Under the pieces are notes generated by a model. It made no database searches and was not told where the DNA came from. It saw nothing but the letters and a program-made list of their open reading frames with translations. This document shows positions 47,116 to 58,831 of a stretch of 64,000 nucleotides of DNA, one piece after another. Source of the stretch: Chamaecyparis obtusa (lineage: Eukaryota > Streptophyta > Pinopsida > Cupressales > Cupressaceae). The stretch is taken from assembly GCA_027943335.1 (NCBI GenBank), contig BSBK01004091.1, positions 310,001 to 374,000 on the forward strand. Reading direction: 5' to 3'. A program made the position numbers and the translations under genes. The first letter of the stretch is position 1, and each line of letters starts with the position of its first letter.

Positions 47116-48961
47116 AAAATTGCAGAGGAAGGCAAAGTAAGATACAATGACAAAGTGGTTCTCAAGGCCGTTAATTTGGTAAGCATGTTTTTTTCCAAAA
47201 CCTATATATGAAACATTTTTCCCTTGATGCAGTAAACCAATATTGGCATACTAGATGTACTAGTGACTGATCATAGAACTTTCCTACTACTTTTGATGCA
47301 TGTTACTATGAGATTTTATCTGACTTACATTCGTATGTGCAGTGGGAAAATTATGGAAACTATGAAGAAAAATTAAGAAAAGAAAAAATAACCATTTTTA
47401 CTCTTGCAATGTAAGAATTAAGGGCACAGTCATGTTTTATTTGATTATTTAGCTACCAATCATTAAAATATAATGGATTCACTCCAATTCAAGTGTCAAC
47501 AAAAAGATTTCACCCTTGTCATATGATTTCTTTTTTAAATAGGCACTTGAAATAAAATATATTTCTTGAAGCCTCTCCTTTCTTAAGAGAAAATAAGTTG
47601 ACCTCTTTGACTTCATAGGATGGGGAGGGAAGGACTTCTGGAGAGCATTGATACAGTTGATACAAAATTGGTTAGGATTATGACCTCCCATGTTTCTATC
47701 ACCTTATTCCATAGTTTAACAATACAAAACATTTCACCATTTGTTGGTTAAAACGTACTTAATCTCCCTGCAAACTTGGATTATGCCAAAAACACACCAA
47801 ATCACAATTTATTTCACTAATTTGTAGCACTGTCCACTGGTTGAAACATGAGAAATTACCTTAGCAAGGGTTTGTCATTGTCAACACAAAATTCAATGTA
47901 ATTTGCATAAAAATCCACCAAAAAGCATGAGAGTACCAACAACTTACTTTGCAAGTACCCTTCCCATAACTAAGTTTTTAGGGCCACATCATCAAATATG
48001 ATGCCACATTTGTATGCTTTTTTCCAAGGTGTCCAAAACAATCCAAAAGAGGTGAGCTTTATGGTCATGCAAAAGGGATACCCATACTAGTGCACTCATG
48101 TGGCATCACATGATTAGTCTCTTTTTAGAACTAAGCAATAAATCTCATTCAATTATGAATAGTCATTACTAACAATAACACCTACTATTACAATGTGCTT
48201 TAATACTAAACACTTTCTCCTATATTTTTTTAATTTAAATAATATTTCACATCAAAAAATGCTTGCCCAACTTTAGCTCAATTGAAAATCAAATAATACC
48301 AAATGACTCCATCTATAGAGAGTAAAACAAGCCAAGTAGATAAACCCTACAACTGCCTCCCAACAAAAAAATAATCCAACCAAAAAAGAAGTAGGAAAGG
48401 TATCAAAAAAATTGGAAAGAATGGAGGCATTTTTGAGATAGGTGAGGCATGTTCTGATGAGACTGTCATGGGCCTTCATGAGGGGCATTGCAGCCTCTAC
48501 AGGAATAGACATTTTCAATGCATCACCTGATGTGAAGTTACAATAGGCAAGATCATGGGATGAGGGGTTTTCCTCTCAATTTTCCATAACCCCACTCTCT
48601 GAACTCTTTTAAGTAAGTTTTTATGTTACTGATTCATATTTAGGCATTTTATATTCTTCTATTTCAGAAGATCAGAATGGCATGGTTAATGGAATTTTTT
48701 TATGTTTGTTCTTTTGTATTTCACAGGGTAAGAGAGTGGTGATATTCAGGCTTCCAGTAAGTGGTTTTATTTCTTCATTTTTCTTCCTAATAAAAGGGCT
48801 TAAATGTGCCTCATCAGTAGAAATGAGTGCCTAAAATGTATGTACATTTTGGTGTTTACAGGGTCCTCACTGTGAAGAATCTGGGTCAAAGCCTCCACAT
48901 TATGAAAATGGTAGAAGAATCAAATGCAAAGGTATTTACATTTGGTTCATATCACCTGAAG
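47116..48961 (+). pseudogene. Gene fragment resembling mitochondrial type II peroxiredoxin (PRXIIF-like)
   Basis: Three exons, each between AG acceptors and GT donors, join in one frame. They are 47116-47178 (63 nt, KIAEEGKVRYNDKVVLKAVN plus L), 48727-48756 (30 nt, GKRVVIFRLP) and 48862-48961 (100 nt, GPHCEESGSKPPHYENGRRI, then KCKGIYIWFISPE). GK(R/K)VVIF.LPG followed by a segment ending KxKGI is the pattern around the active site of plant PRXIIF, and the spacing from EG to GK is as in that family. The family's peroxidatic cysteine motif (GAYTxxC) is replaced by GPHCEES and is one residue shorter, so even if expressed it would not be a normal peroxidase. Upstream and downstream exons are missing. 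Identification is by memory of the family and should be tested. Confidence 0.5.
47179..48726 (+). other. Putative intron of the peroxiredoxin-like fragment; no other gene seen
   Basis: About 1.5 kb between GTAAGC at 47179 and TTTCACAG at 48726. Open frames inside it (47691-47479 and 48518-48273, minus) show no recognisable domain. Confidence 0.4.
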
Positions 48962-49363
48962 GTAAGTATTAGATTGCATACTATGTTATTTCATAAACAA
49001 CATTTTTTTGTTATAGGTGTATTCTCTTTAAGCATACAACTTTCAAGTTGTAGCATTGTTATGCTTGAGTCTTGGATAAACTTAACTTGTTTTTTCCCCA
49101 TAATTATGTTTCTTAGACATGGAAATAATATATAATAGTTAGTTATTTAGTGTTTCACTCTCTATTTTATCTTTGCATGCATAGGAAAATTTTGGTTCTT
49201 TTGTTTGAATGATCTTTTAATTGGTTTTTGTATCAAGCCAATTGGATATGTATTTTGGGAGAAATCCAAGGTCCTAGCACAACTCATATGTTGAGTTTGA
49301 CTATCTACAAGCAACAAATGTTTTTCTTTTGATCAAGTTTAATTATGTGGGATTTTATAATTG

Positions 49364-50150
49364 TTAAGAAAAGATTGAATAGGTTGGATTAAGTCTAAAT
49401 AAATAGGTAAGTTCCTTCCAGTTCTTTTGTTCATCACAAACATGAATAAGCCTAGGTATATTGAGTTGTGTTGAAAATAACTTGATATGTTCCATAAGCT
49501 TGTCTATGAAATATCTGGCATAGAGGATGCCTAGCTCCGTAAAGATACCCATATGTACACACTCTAACCCCATGCTACTTTCCATCAAATATATGAGTTC
49601 ATAAAAGTGATCCCTATTTTGGTAGTAATCACTAACCTCCTCAAAGTCATCCACTTGTATAACTATGTTCAAACCACAAATCTGAGCCAATATAAACTCC
49701 TCAGCATCAACATAGGCAAAACATAATTCCTTCCATGTCTTTGAACTATTTGCCTTTCAAGCAACATCAACTGCTACTAAAAACTAACCAAGTTTGACAA
49801 GTGTGCTGGCGAGTTTTTCCCAGTTGGAAATGAAAGAGAAAATTATCTTAGTAGCCTCATACAAAGCTTCATCAAATAGATAGTCTCCCACACTTCGAAG
49901 ATATAGCGATATTTGGAGTCAAGATAAATTTTGCAATTTCACCAAATCTGTCAATCTTAGCATACGCATAGATAAGCTCACTGTCAAATTTTTGTTCTTT
50001 AATTTTTTCCTTACCATCAAAAAATAATTAACTAGGTCATGATACACACTAGCTAGCTTTGTTTCCCTTATCACATCAAGAAACTCTGCAGCATCATCAA
50101 CATGGATAAATCCAGCCTTGTGGATGCATCTAACTGAGTTCCATGATTCC
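49364..50150 (-). pseudogene. Clathrin heavy chain pseudogene fragment
   Basis: The minus strand gives a colinear run of the clathrin heavy-chain leg: [92 protein letters not shown], then [80 protein letters not shown] and KNWKELTYL. Clathrin heavy chain forms the three-legged coat of endocytic vesicles. About 260 codons are present without introns. Frameshifts near 50010 and 49900 and stops near 49800 and 49765 break them, so it is a dead, partial and possibly processed copy. It ends abruptly after ELTYLF. Confidence 0.9.
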
Positions 50151-50219
50151 ATTAATGAATGAAATATAGATAGATCTAAATGGATAAGACAGGTTCCATC
50201 CTTGTGGATGCATCTAACA
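50116..50219. repeat. Short direct repeat at the clathrin fragment edge
   Basis: CTTGTGGATGCATCTAAC occurs at about 50116 and again at about 50200, where homology to clathrin ends. It may mark a local duplication at the insertion or break point. Confidence 0.6.
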
Positions 50220-50723
50220 TTGGCATAAATTATCCTATGATTGTAAAGCCTTCACATTGACCATCATGAGAAACTTGAGAGTTACAAGGACACTGAGCCT
50301 TAATTATCATTGATACCTTAAGTAGTTTTTTTTTAAAAGAAGATCAAAAAATTTGTACCCAAGTATCCCTTTTTCATGTGGGTCTTTATTGTTAAGTATG
50401 TATACATTTTCCAAAAAAATATAAGAGAATGAATTTGTATGCATCTGGTTCTTTTTTTATCCTTTTTGTGGGTTAAACAATTTGTATATTAGCAGTGCCT
50501 AGAATCTACAAGGAGCTCTCACTACCAAGCAGTGGAAACAATCACCTTAAGTTAAGAAATAAAGACTTCTAATTGTATGAAATTTAATACAAAACTTAGT
50601 AAGAGTTTAAAGTATCACTAGTCATCCTCCCCTTAGGCTTTCCTACCCTTGAACTATAGGTGGAAAAACTTGAAATCATGTTTAATGGAAAGTACTAGTA
50701 TACATGGTATGATTATTCTTTAA

Positions 50724-50795
50724 AGAGTACTAGCTAAATGGAAGAGCACCTACTTTACAAGTAGGAGGATGGTGATTTGATTCCATCGTGCCCTA
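50724..50795 (+). pseudogene. tRNA-Val(UAC)-like relic
   Basis: A 72-nt cloverleaf can be drawn. The acceptor AGAGTAC pairs with GTGCCCT with one mismatch and a wobble. The D arm reads TAGCTAAATGGAAGAGCA. The anticodon stem CCTAC/GTAGG is perfect around the loop TTTACAA, with TAC at the anticodon. The T arm is GGTGA-TTTGATT-CCATC. Changes from the usual bases (T-loop TTC to TTT, loss of the G53-C61 pair, D-loop substitutions) say it is decayed. The bacterial-style D arm hints at organellar ancestry, which is inference. Confidence 0.6.
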
Positions 50796-50823
50796 ATATG
50801 ACTACATATATGATTAAATTAAG

Positions 50824-51096
50824 GACTAAATAAATGACTAAATCAACGACTAAATAAATGACTATATCAATTAACCAAATGAATGACCAAATAAACAACT
50901 AAATAAATGACTCAATTGCTAACTAAATCAATGACTAGATAAACGACCAAATCAATGACCAAATAAACAACCAAATAAATGACTAAATATATGACTAAAT
51001 AAATGACTAAATCAATGACTAAATCAATGACCAAATAAATGACCAGATGAATGACCAAATAAATGACTAAATAAATGACCAAAACAATGACTAAAA
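50824..51096 (+). repeat. 12-bp minisatellite (GACTAAATAAAT-type), about two dozen units
   Basis: Imperfect units such as GACTAAATAAAT, GACTAAATCAAT and GACCAAATAAAC follow one another. The array ends in ACTAAAATAGTTTAGTCAT, where the word turns into its inverse. Inverse copies (TTAGTCA) continue to about 51210, ending at TGTTTTTGTACTAG. Dense GACTAAA/TTTAGTC words next to an end like CTAGTACAAAAAC resemble subterminal repeats of CACTA (En/Spm) transposons. That assignment is inference. Confidence 0.8.
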
Positions 51097-51227
51097 TAGT
51101 TTAGTCATAAATCTGGTCGTGAAATAAATTACCGTCAATAAACTACTAATGGTCACGTGATCAAAATTAGTCATTTATCTACAATTTTTAGTAGTTTATT
51201 AAGTCATATATTGTTGTTTTTGTACTA

Positions 51228-51230
<3 letters not shown>

Positions 51231-51277
<47 letters not shown>
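51231..51277. repeat. (CT)n microsatellite, about 23 units
   Basis: An uninterrupted CT run lies directly after the GACTAAA array region. Confidence 0.97.
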
Positions 51278-51279
<2 letters not shown>

Positions 51280-52251
51280 GTATAATATTGAACATATAAT
51301 ATAAATATTTAATAAGTTAATATTATACTATTATACAATAGAGAAATAAATAATAATAATATAATATAATACTAATATAAAAATTTATATTATAATACTA
51401 ATGCTATGCTATTATCATTTAATATTAATATTTTTAAAAAAAATTGGTAATATATATAACTTAAAATTGAAAAAAATACTCAACTCAATTAATATTAACA
51501 TAGAAAGAAAAAAAAATATGTAACTTGAAATTGAAAAAAATAGTCAAAATGAAATGTTGAATTAGACGGGAAATTTTGAATATTTGATTAGGCTTTCTAT
51601 TTGCCTTGGGAAATGTCAAACGTGATTGATCAACACATTAGGCGTGTTCAACAAATTTGTTTTGATCTCGAGACTTCGACCACGTAGTTGACGACAATTT
51701 TTTCACCCAAAATTGATGAAACGAAAAGGGTTTCTTAAAGATGTTATTAGCTTTCCATCAATATAATTGCTGTCAAATTTTGAGCTCAATAAGTAATTAT
51801 TACTTATTTTTAATTGAGTTATCTTTAAAGTCATAATTGACATATTGATTGAAAAACAACTATAACTTTCAAACCATTTAACCTTTTTGAAATTTGAAAT
51901 ATGCGTCACATTTTATGCTTCGGCTACTATAAGAAAAAAAAAAAAAGTTTTCAATTTTGTTAAGTTTAGAATTAGTTAAGGTGGTTAGACACAAAAAAAA
52001 AATTATTCTAAATAAGTTGTAGAATAAAATTCATAATTAATTATTTATTTAGCACAAAATTACAAAAAAATATTTGTCACATCTGGGTATGAGTCTATTA
52101 CTTATATCTAGAATCTTGGGAAAATATATCATCATTTGATTGTGATTAAGTGATGAACTACAACTAATTGAGTAACTAAATGACTTGAGAATCAGTGATT
52201 AGAGATCATCGAGTACTGAATTGATATGTAAGATAATTGAATCAATCATTA
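51280..52251. other. No gene; AT-rich DNA
   Basis: Very AT-rich with TAATATAAT-type words. No frame, RNA or clear repeat was recognised. Confidence 0.5.
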
Positions 52252-53635
52252 TGTTGTCATTGATGTCAACTAGTTTTGACAGTACTTATCATGATAGTTG
52301 CAAATATCTAAACATCTGTAAAGAGGAGAGAAAATATTAAGAACTGAGATATCTACATGCAGAAAGATGGATACGACAGATGAGGATAAGGAATACTTTG
52401 GGTAACTTATTGATGAGTCTATGACTTCATATGGTTGACTTGATTATGTTGCATTAATCTATTATAAAGTTGGAAGCAAAATGTCACAAAGCAATGTGGT
52501 CGGTAAATGAAACACTTCAGTATACACCGAGCCAGTGTAGTGTATACCGAGTGATAGTATTAACCAATCTTGTTTTCACCGACGCATTTCTTTGTTAACC
52601 AAGTATGGATGAAAGAACTAAATGTTTAGTTTAGTCGACAGAAATTGATGAGCTAGAAAGTGTATGATTTCGAGGTTGAAGATAAAGTTTGTTATGAGAT
52701 CAATGACTAACAAAATTTGAAGAAGATCTAACGGATAGAAATGAAATGAGTTATTGACACATCTACCGAGGAAGGTTTAAGTGGCAAAATCAATGAAGGA
52801 GATTAAGAGGCAAAATTTGATGGATGAAAAGAAAATGGTTTACTTGTCTATATAAGAGACATTGGTTTCATTGTTATAGAGATGCCGGAAGAAGGAGACT
52901 ATAGAGATTTTGCATGAACATAGCTTTATGCATGCCTAATCAGACTAGTTGAAGGAGAACTGAACTGCAGAGTTAACCGAGCGTCAAAGAGCTTTTACCA
53001 AGGGATAGTAAGTTATTGAATATTGAAGAACTGAATTGAAATATTGATTAGAGGATTTTTATGGGCTTAGAATAGATCTGAACATCTGCAAAATTAGTTG
53101 TATTGTAATCAGATCACCTATTGTTTCAGTTTAACCATTGTAACAAAAAAATTCTTAACCGAGTGGACTTGAAAGTCTTGTGATGTCATTCATAGAATGT
53201 ACATTGTTATCCTGTCAACCCCATAGTGAATGATGGTTGGACGATAACTGTTAGTCTTAAATCCTCTACCAAGGTCACACCTTACAGTGTGTTTTGTAAC
53301 CTTTAACAAGGTTGGCTCTTCACCGAGCTCACTTCAGAAGAGTGAAAATATTTTGGGTTACCGGTCCTAGGTGGTTTTTCCCTTTACAGGGTTTCCACGT
53401 TAAATCTGTGTGTTATGTGTTTCTGTGGTGATTGTTTGGATATCATACTTTACATGTTGCATCTTTGATTTGGTCGGTAATCACTATGAGCAATTAACTG
53501 GTAATCAGTAAAGACACAGACAATTTAATATTTTTGTTTACCGAGCTGCAAAATTAGTTAAATTTGTTTTAAGTGATACATTTTGTAATTTGAGACTGTG
53601 GATAATGGATTCACCCCCTCTCAATTATTCTAACA
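52252..53635 (+). mobile_element. 5' LTR of copia element A (about 1.38 kb)
   Basis: It starts TGTTGTCATTGATGTCAACT and ends CAATTATTCTAACA, just before a tRNA-Met-type primer site. It contains repeated CCGAG words (for example near 52545, 52980 and 53160). The start is inferred from similarity to the minus-strand LTR ending at 45724; the 3' LTR is beyond the window or lost. Confidence 0.7.
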
Positions 53636-53637
53636 AT

Positions 53638-53649
53638 TGGTATCATAGC
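53638..53649 (+). other. Primer binding site of copia element A
   Basis: TGGTATCATAGC lies two bases after the LTR end and differs by one base from the usual initiator-Met site TGGTATCAGAGC. Confidence 0.8.
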
Positions 53650-53701
53650 ATATTGGTTACTTGAAACAGAGTTTTAAGGACTTCAGCAGAAAGATCACAA
53701 A

Positions 53702-55025
53702 ATGTATAAGAGGGAAGTGCCAAAGTTGAACAAGGACAACTTCACAATATGGCAAAGCTGAATGAGACTTCATATATCTAGAATTGGAAATTCTGCCCTC
53801 ATCCTATTGGATAATGGCTACTTAGCACCGCCTACAGGACCTTTGACTCTTGATCAATTGAGAGATATACATGAGCATAATATTACTATGATGGAGATTT
53901 TTGCTGCTCTATCAGATGCCGAATTTGAAAATGTCAAAGATTGCCTTACTTCAAAGGAAATGTGGGATAAACTTTCTCAAGTTTATGGTGGAGATGCAAA
54001 TGTGAAAAGAGCCAGAGCTGAAAGTTTAAGAGGGAGGTTTGACGATATGAAAATGAAAGACGGAGAAAATATTGTGCAGTATACAAATCGAATAAAGGAG
54101 GTAGTCAATGCTATCAGAGGATCTGGTTGTGTCATTGATGAAGATACATTGGTAAGTAAAATTTTGAGAACCTGATTGCCTGCTTTTGCAATCAGAATAT
54201 CTACAATACATGAAATGAGGTTTGTACCTGGCAGTACTCTTACTCTTGATAATCTGATCGGTAAGTTAACAACTTTTGAGCTGAACAACTTTGATAATAG
54301 TGATGTACCATCTGTTGAATCTACTTTTATGTCTTCTCTAAAGATCGGTAAATCTAGCAATAGACATGACAATAGTGACAGTAATACTCCTGATGAGCTT
54401 GATGATCTTGAAGCTCTTATGGCCTAGAGGTTACCTAAAGGTAAAGGTAGATATAGGGGTAAATTGCCTTTAGCATGTTTTAACTGCAAAGAAGTTGGTC
54501 ATATTGCTGCTAGATGCCCAAATAGGAAAGACAATGACAGAAACAAAGATCGATATGGTGAAGGAAGCTATGGGAGGAGAAACAACAGAAGTTACCGACA
54601 CTACAACAGGTATAACTGAGACAACAATGATAAGGGCAAAAAGGTATGCTACATTACTGAAGAGAATGATACTGATACTGATACAGATGATGATATTGAA
54701 GTAGTATTTGTAGCGATGAAGGATGATTCTAAGGAAGAAGAAAGGTATGTAGAGACAACACTCATTTCTAAAGTTAATAAAAATGATACATGGATCATTG
54801 ATAGTGGGTGTACACATCACATGACCGGTGATGAAAAAAAATTTTATCATCTTGAGCAATATAATGGAGGATCTGTAAAAATGGGTAATGATACACCATG
54901 TATGGTTAGAGGAAAAGGATCTTTACTGATAAATGATAAAATCAAATGTGATAATGCTTATTGGGTAGAAGGAATAAATTACAATTTTCTAAGTGTGGCA
55001 CAACTTAACAACTTAGGTCACCGAG
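53702..55025 (+). pseudogene. Copia element A gag and protease start
   Basis: A single frame runs from ATG 53702 (MYKREVPKLNKDNFTIWQS). The gag core has KEMWDKLSQVYGGDANVKRA and ESLRGRFDDMKMKDGENIVQ. The zinc knuckle is CFNCKEVGHIAARC near 54480, and an arginine/tyrosine-rich linker follows it. The protease active-site region is WIIDSGCTHHMTGDEKKF near 54790. The protein stops at HRV, because a gypsy LTR begins at 55026. In-frame stops at 53759 (Trp to TGA fits), 54173, 54425 and about 54619 (Arg CGA to TGA fits) show decay before or after that insertion. Integrase and reverse transcriptase of this element are not in the window. Confidence 0.88.
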
Positions 55026-56311
55026 TGTAATACCCCAAAAATGGGCTATATGTTCATTAACCTCCTACATCCTCAAATCGAACAAAATCGACATAGAAGT
55101 CCTAACCTAAGGCACATCTGCACATCATCGAATCTAATTGATTATCTTAAATTCTGCATCGGGGAGTATTCCTAGCAATATTCTTAATTATCTTAATTAC
55201 CTTTAATTTAATGATTATTTGGCGATAAATCACATTTATCCTAAAGTTTGATTAATTGAATATTTTCATATTTAATTAATTAGATTTAATATTTGTCACT
55301 TAATTGTTTAATTAAATTTAATTCTATTTATTATTAATTGTATTATTTAATTTTGACAATAACTCCAATATCTTATGAATAATTGATTAAATTCTTATTT
55401 AATTAATTAAAGCATGTTGTCATTATTTAATAATATAGTTTTTAATAAAAGTTTGATTAAATGATTGATTAACCCATAAATCAATTATTTATTTTCAAAA
55501 ATCAGTTAAGTTGCAAATAAATCACTTTATTTATTTATTAATTCATAATTATCCATGTGCACAATCAAAGAGCAGTTAAACTCCAAATCAGAAAATCAAT
55601 GCAAATTATTGACTTTTTGGAACTCAACATCATTTTTGAGTTTTAAAATTGATAGAAATTTCTAATTTGAGTTAAAAAGCTATTTTTGCATGATTTGCAT
55701 ATTTTTGTGAATTAAATTATCTTTATTTAAAAATAACTCAAAAATCAAGTTGAGTTTATTTGAGTGATTTATGACTTTTTCCATGCACCTCCAAAGCCTT
55801 GGATTTCTATAAAAATAAGGCTTAGCTCTTCACAAATCATCTCTCAAATCCACAAGAATTGCATAATCACGCTGGAGAATTGAAATTGGAAGAATCAAAG
55901 CTTCTTGCGAATCAACATTATTGTGAGATCAATCTTGTTTTTACTTTCATTTTAGCTTCATATTGCATATTATTGTTAGATTATTTAGCATGTCATAGCA
56001 TATCAGTTTTTACATATCATAGATTCATATTAAGTTTTTATCATTCTTATTGCATCTAAAATTTAAAAAAATATAGATTAATTGCATTCATATTCCATAT
56101 CCATCTTTTGCATCCAAATCCTTCATTTAGGTGTCATCAAGGTCACTGATCTCGATAACAATTTGAGAACATCATACTCGCACCTATTAGAAGGCAGTAA
56201 ATCGTTTGGTTAGTTTAGCTTTCAATTCATTGCATGATTTCATTTTTGCTAACCTCTAATGTTTTACTGAAGTGTTGTATTTATAGATTAGGTACAAAAT
56301 TCACACACACA
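55026..56311 (+). mobile_element. LTR of a Ty3/gypsy element inserted in copia element A
   Basis: It starts TGTAATACCCCAAAAATGGG and ends CACACACA, followed by a primer-like site. The interior is rich in TTAATTAAT words, with a TATA box (TTCTATAAAAATAAGG) at about 55806. The insertion breaks the copia protease frame after CCGAG (55021-55025), which would be its target duplication. The second LTR is not present before the next insertion, so the right side is outside the window or lost. Confidence 0.8.
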
Positions 56312-56315
56312 TTTC

Positions 56316-56333
56316 TGGTGCCCACCGTGGGGC
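56316..56333 (+). other. Putative primer binding site of the gypsy element
   Basis: TGGTGCCCACCGTGGGGC lies four bases after the LTR end. It has the TGG start and a self-complementary core (GCCCACCGTGGGGC). This type of site is known to me from Tat-type plant gypsy elements; the tRNA was not identified. Confidence 0.6.
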
Positions 56334-57771
56334 AACCCACCTTTACATGCTAGTTTTGATTTTTTTGGGGAGCTAAAACCCTAAAGTTTTAAAGATTTAA
56401 TTTTATCTCCCAAATGTCTTAGATTTTTTCTCTGAATTTTTTTTTACAAGTTGGAAACATATCAAGGAAGCTACAGTAAAAAATTTAGAATTTTTTGAGA
56501 TGTTTTGAATTTTTAATAATTTTTTCTTGAAATTATTTAAAAAATCAATATCTAACGCAAATCAGCATTTTTTTAGAAATTTTTATATTTTTGGAAAGCT
56601 CTTTAAATTCTACAGGGGGTCCATTCTTTGTGTTTTAAATTTGGACGCAATATAATAGCTCAAATAGTCAATTTACAAAAATTGGTCTTTTTTGATAAAA
56701 ACGGGTCTCTAGGGCACAAATGAAGAGATTTTTCTAAAAATTTTACATTTTTGGAAAGCTCTCTATTTTTTAGTAGGGGTCTTTGTTTTGAATTTCTATT
56801 TTTGTGGCTAAAATCATAAATAAAAAAAATCAAATCTTGTTGACTAGGTAAAATGCAGCAAAAAAAATAAAGTTTTGTGATGGGTATGCACTTTTTTTTT
56901 TTTACATGGTTCAATGAATGATATAAGTTTTCATTTGGGTTAATTGTTGGTTATTATTGCTGATAATAATTGATTTTTAGAGCTAACCCTATGGCTTTCA
57001 TAAGTTGAATATATGTTGTATATCTTGTTTGCTTGTTTGCTTGTTGGAGACTTCATCACTTGCTTGCATGGAAAAGCTCAACAAGAATTGCTAAAAATTA
57101 GGTAAAATCTACTAAGCGCATTGCGAGGATCCCAGGTATTATCCTTCATCTAATAAAATTTTGATTTGGACTTAAAATAAATCTCTTATGTGTCTGGCTT
57201 GTGTGCATATTTTCATGCTTTTGTCTATTTCTACACACTTGCATAATTGATACTAGGTTGTGACCCCTTAAGGATTCTTTAAGTAGTCTTAGATACTTGT
57301 GATTGATCTTGATTGCTATCTTGGGTTATTGGACTCGCTAATCTGCTGACCCCTCGTTCCACCCCGTGGTTGCAAGGTCAGTGCCACATTAAAGGGGAGG
57401 GGTCAACAGGACAGAAGCGTTAAGTGTTCCACTTGGCAACCCATTTATGCTTTTAGGAACTCACTTGTTTTCTAAGTTGGGGACTCACTTGTTTTCTAAG
57501 TTGGGGACTCGTTTTCAGCTTGTGTGAGGTGTTAAGTTTTTCACCTTGTGGATTCATCTCATATTCGCTTTAAGCGTTAAGTGTTCCTCTTTTTGCTTTT
57601 TGGGTACTTTTGGTAGATTTGCTTTTTGGAAACATACATCTGTGCTCACATAGTAATTAGGCCCTATGAACACTATTCATGATTCTTGAGAGATTGGATT
57701 CTCAGTGAAATCCTTCTTGACGACAGAATCCTTGTAGGTAGGGAGGATACTTAGTGCGTTTCACATTCAAC

Positions 57772-57967
57772 TTGGTTAGTGCGTCTTCTCTTATTGATCG
57801 ATACATTCTCTCCTAGGAGAGGTTGATAGATCACATGGGGTTGACATCACAAGCTTTGGTGAATCAAAATTGGTTAGTGCGCCTTCTCTTATTGATCGAT
57901 ACATTCTCTCCCCAGAGAGGTTGATAGATCACGTGGAGTTGACATCATAGACCTTGGTGAAGCAAAA
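57772..57967 (+). repeat. 98-bp tandem duplication in the gypsy leader
   Basis: Units 57772-57869 and 57870-57967 share TTGGTTAGTGCG, TTCTCTTATTGATCGATACA and GAGAGGTTGATAGATCAC in the same order, with a few transitions between them. Confidence 0.92.
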
Positions 57968-57979
57968 CTTTGTCTTAGC

Positions 57980-58255
57980 GTGTCAGATTTATCTGTCTGC
58001 TTTGTTTGGGTTAAAAGTGAAAAGGCGTCAAAAACTTTAGATCTGGAGCCAAGTCCCCTTGTGGTACAATACTGTGAGTCATCTTTAGAGAGGGTTAATC
58101 GTAGCAGATATTCCCTTCATAGGGCAAATTATGTTGATGGAACCTCAAGCGGTAATAGCCATTTTCACCGTGATAGTGACAGCCGTTATATAAATGTCCT
58201 TGTGGAAGAAATCTTCACAGATGTGGTTCATTGTTGGGTTGTTAGATCTCCCTAG
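57980..58255 (+). CDS. Short open frame in the gypsy leader, function unknown
   Basis: 91 codons from ATG 57980 to TAG 58253. Peptides include SEKASKTLDLEPSPLVVQY, RVNRSRYSLHRANYVDGTSS and YINVLVEEIFTDVVHCWVVR. Readable protein-like sequence continues in frame past the stop (QLLKIKFSDCVKTLVCQDWS), where glutamine or arginine would fit before it. It may be the remnant of an extra ORF upstream of gag, as in Ogre elements. I do not recognise a domain. Confidence 0.35.
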   Translation: MSDLSVCFVWVKSEKASKTLDLEPSPLVVQYCESSLERVNRSRYSLHRANYVDGTSSGNSHFHRDSDSRYINVLVEEIFTDVVHCWVVRSP

Positions 58256-58831
58256 CAGCTCTTGAAGATTAAGTTCTCAGACTGTGTCAAAACCCTGGTG
58301 TGCCAGGATTGGAGTTCACCCCTTTGGATCATAAAAGTTGCAGAGTCAAACCATTACTAAAAACCCTAGCGAGGCCAAATTTTTATTTTCTAGGGTATAT
58401 GTGTGTTATTGCAAAACATTTTGGAACATACACAATTAGCACTTCAGAGGATTAGAATGAATAAAATCACTTGATTGTTCATGCGCAAGGTTGCTTTTGC
58501 CCTTGTTCATTGTTTTCAAACATGCTTAAAATCACTAGCTTGTTGTTTTACGTGCTTGTTTATCTATCTGGTTATTGAAAATGAACAAATCTATTACAAT
58601 CCTCAAATCTGGACAGTACAATTTGCAAACAAGCTGAAACTGAAAACCCTAAATTTGCAAAATTTGAAGTAAAATTCTTTTCTGGAGTCAAAAGTCATCT
58701 CAGGAGGTCAGAAAGTCATACGAGTTTCTATCAAGTGTCATTTCATTACTGCCCATCTGTCATATGGTAAAGAACCCAGTGTCGTACGAGTCTTTCTGTC
58801 AGTCAAATTCAAAAAGTCAAATCCTACTAGC

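Noticed and set aside
48273..48518. Minus-strand frame starting KMSIPVEAAMPLMKAHDSL
   Set aside because: The first ~30 residues look protein-like, but I could not place them in a family. It lies inside a putative intron and has no supporting splice or element context.
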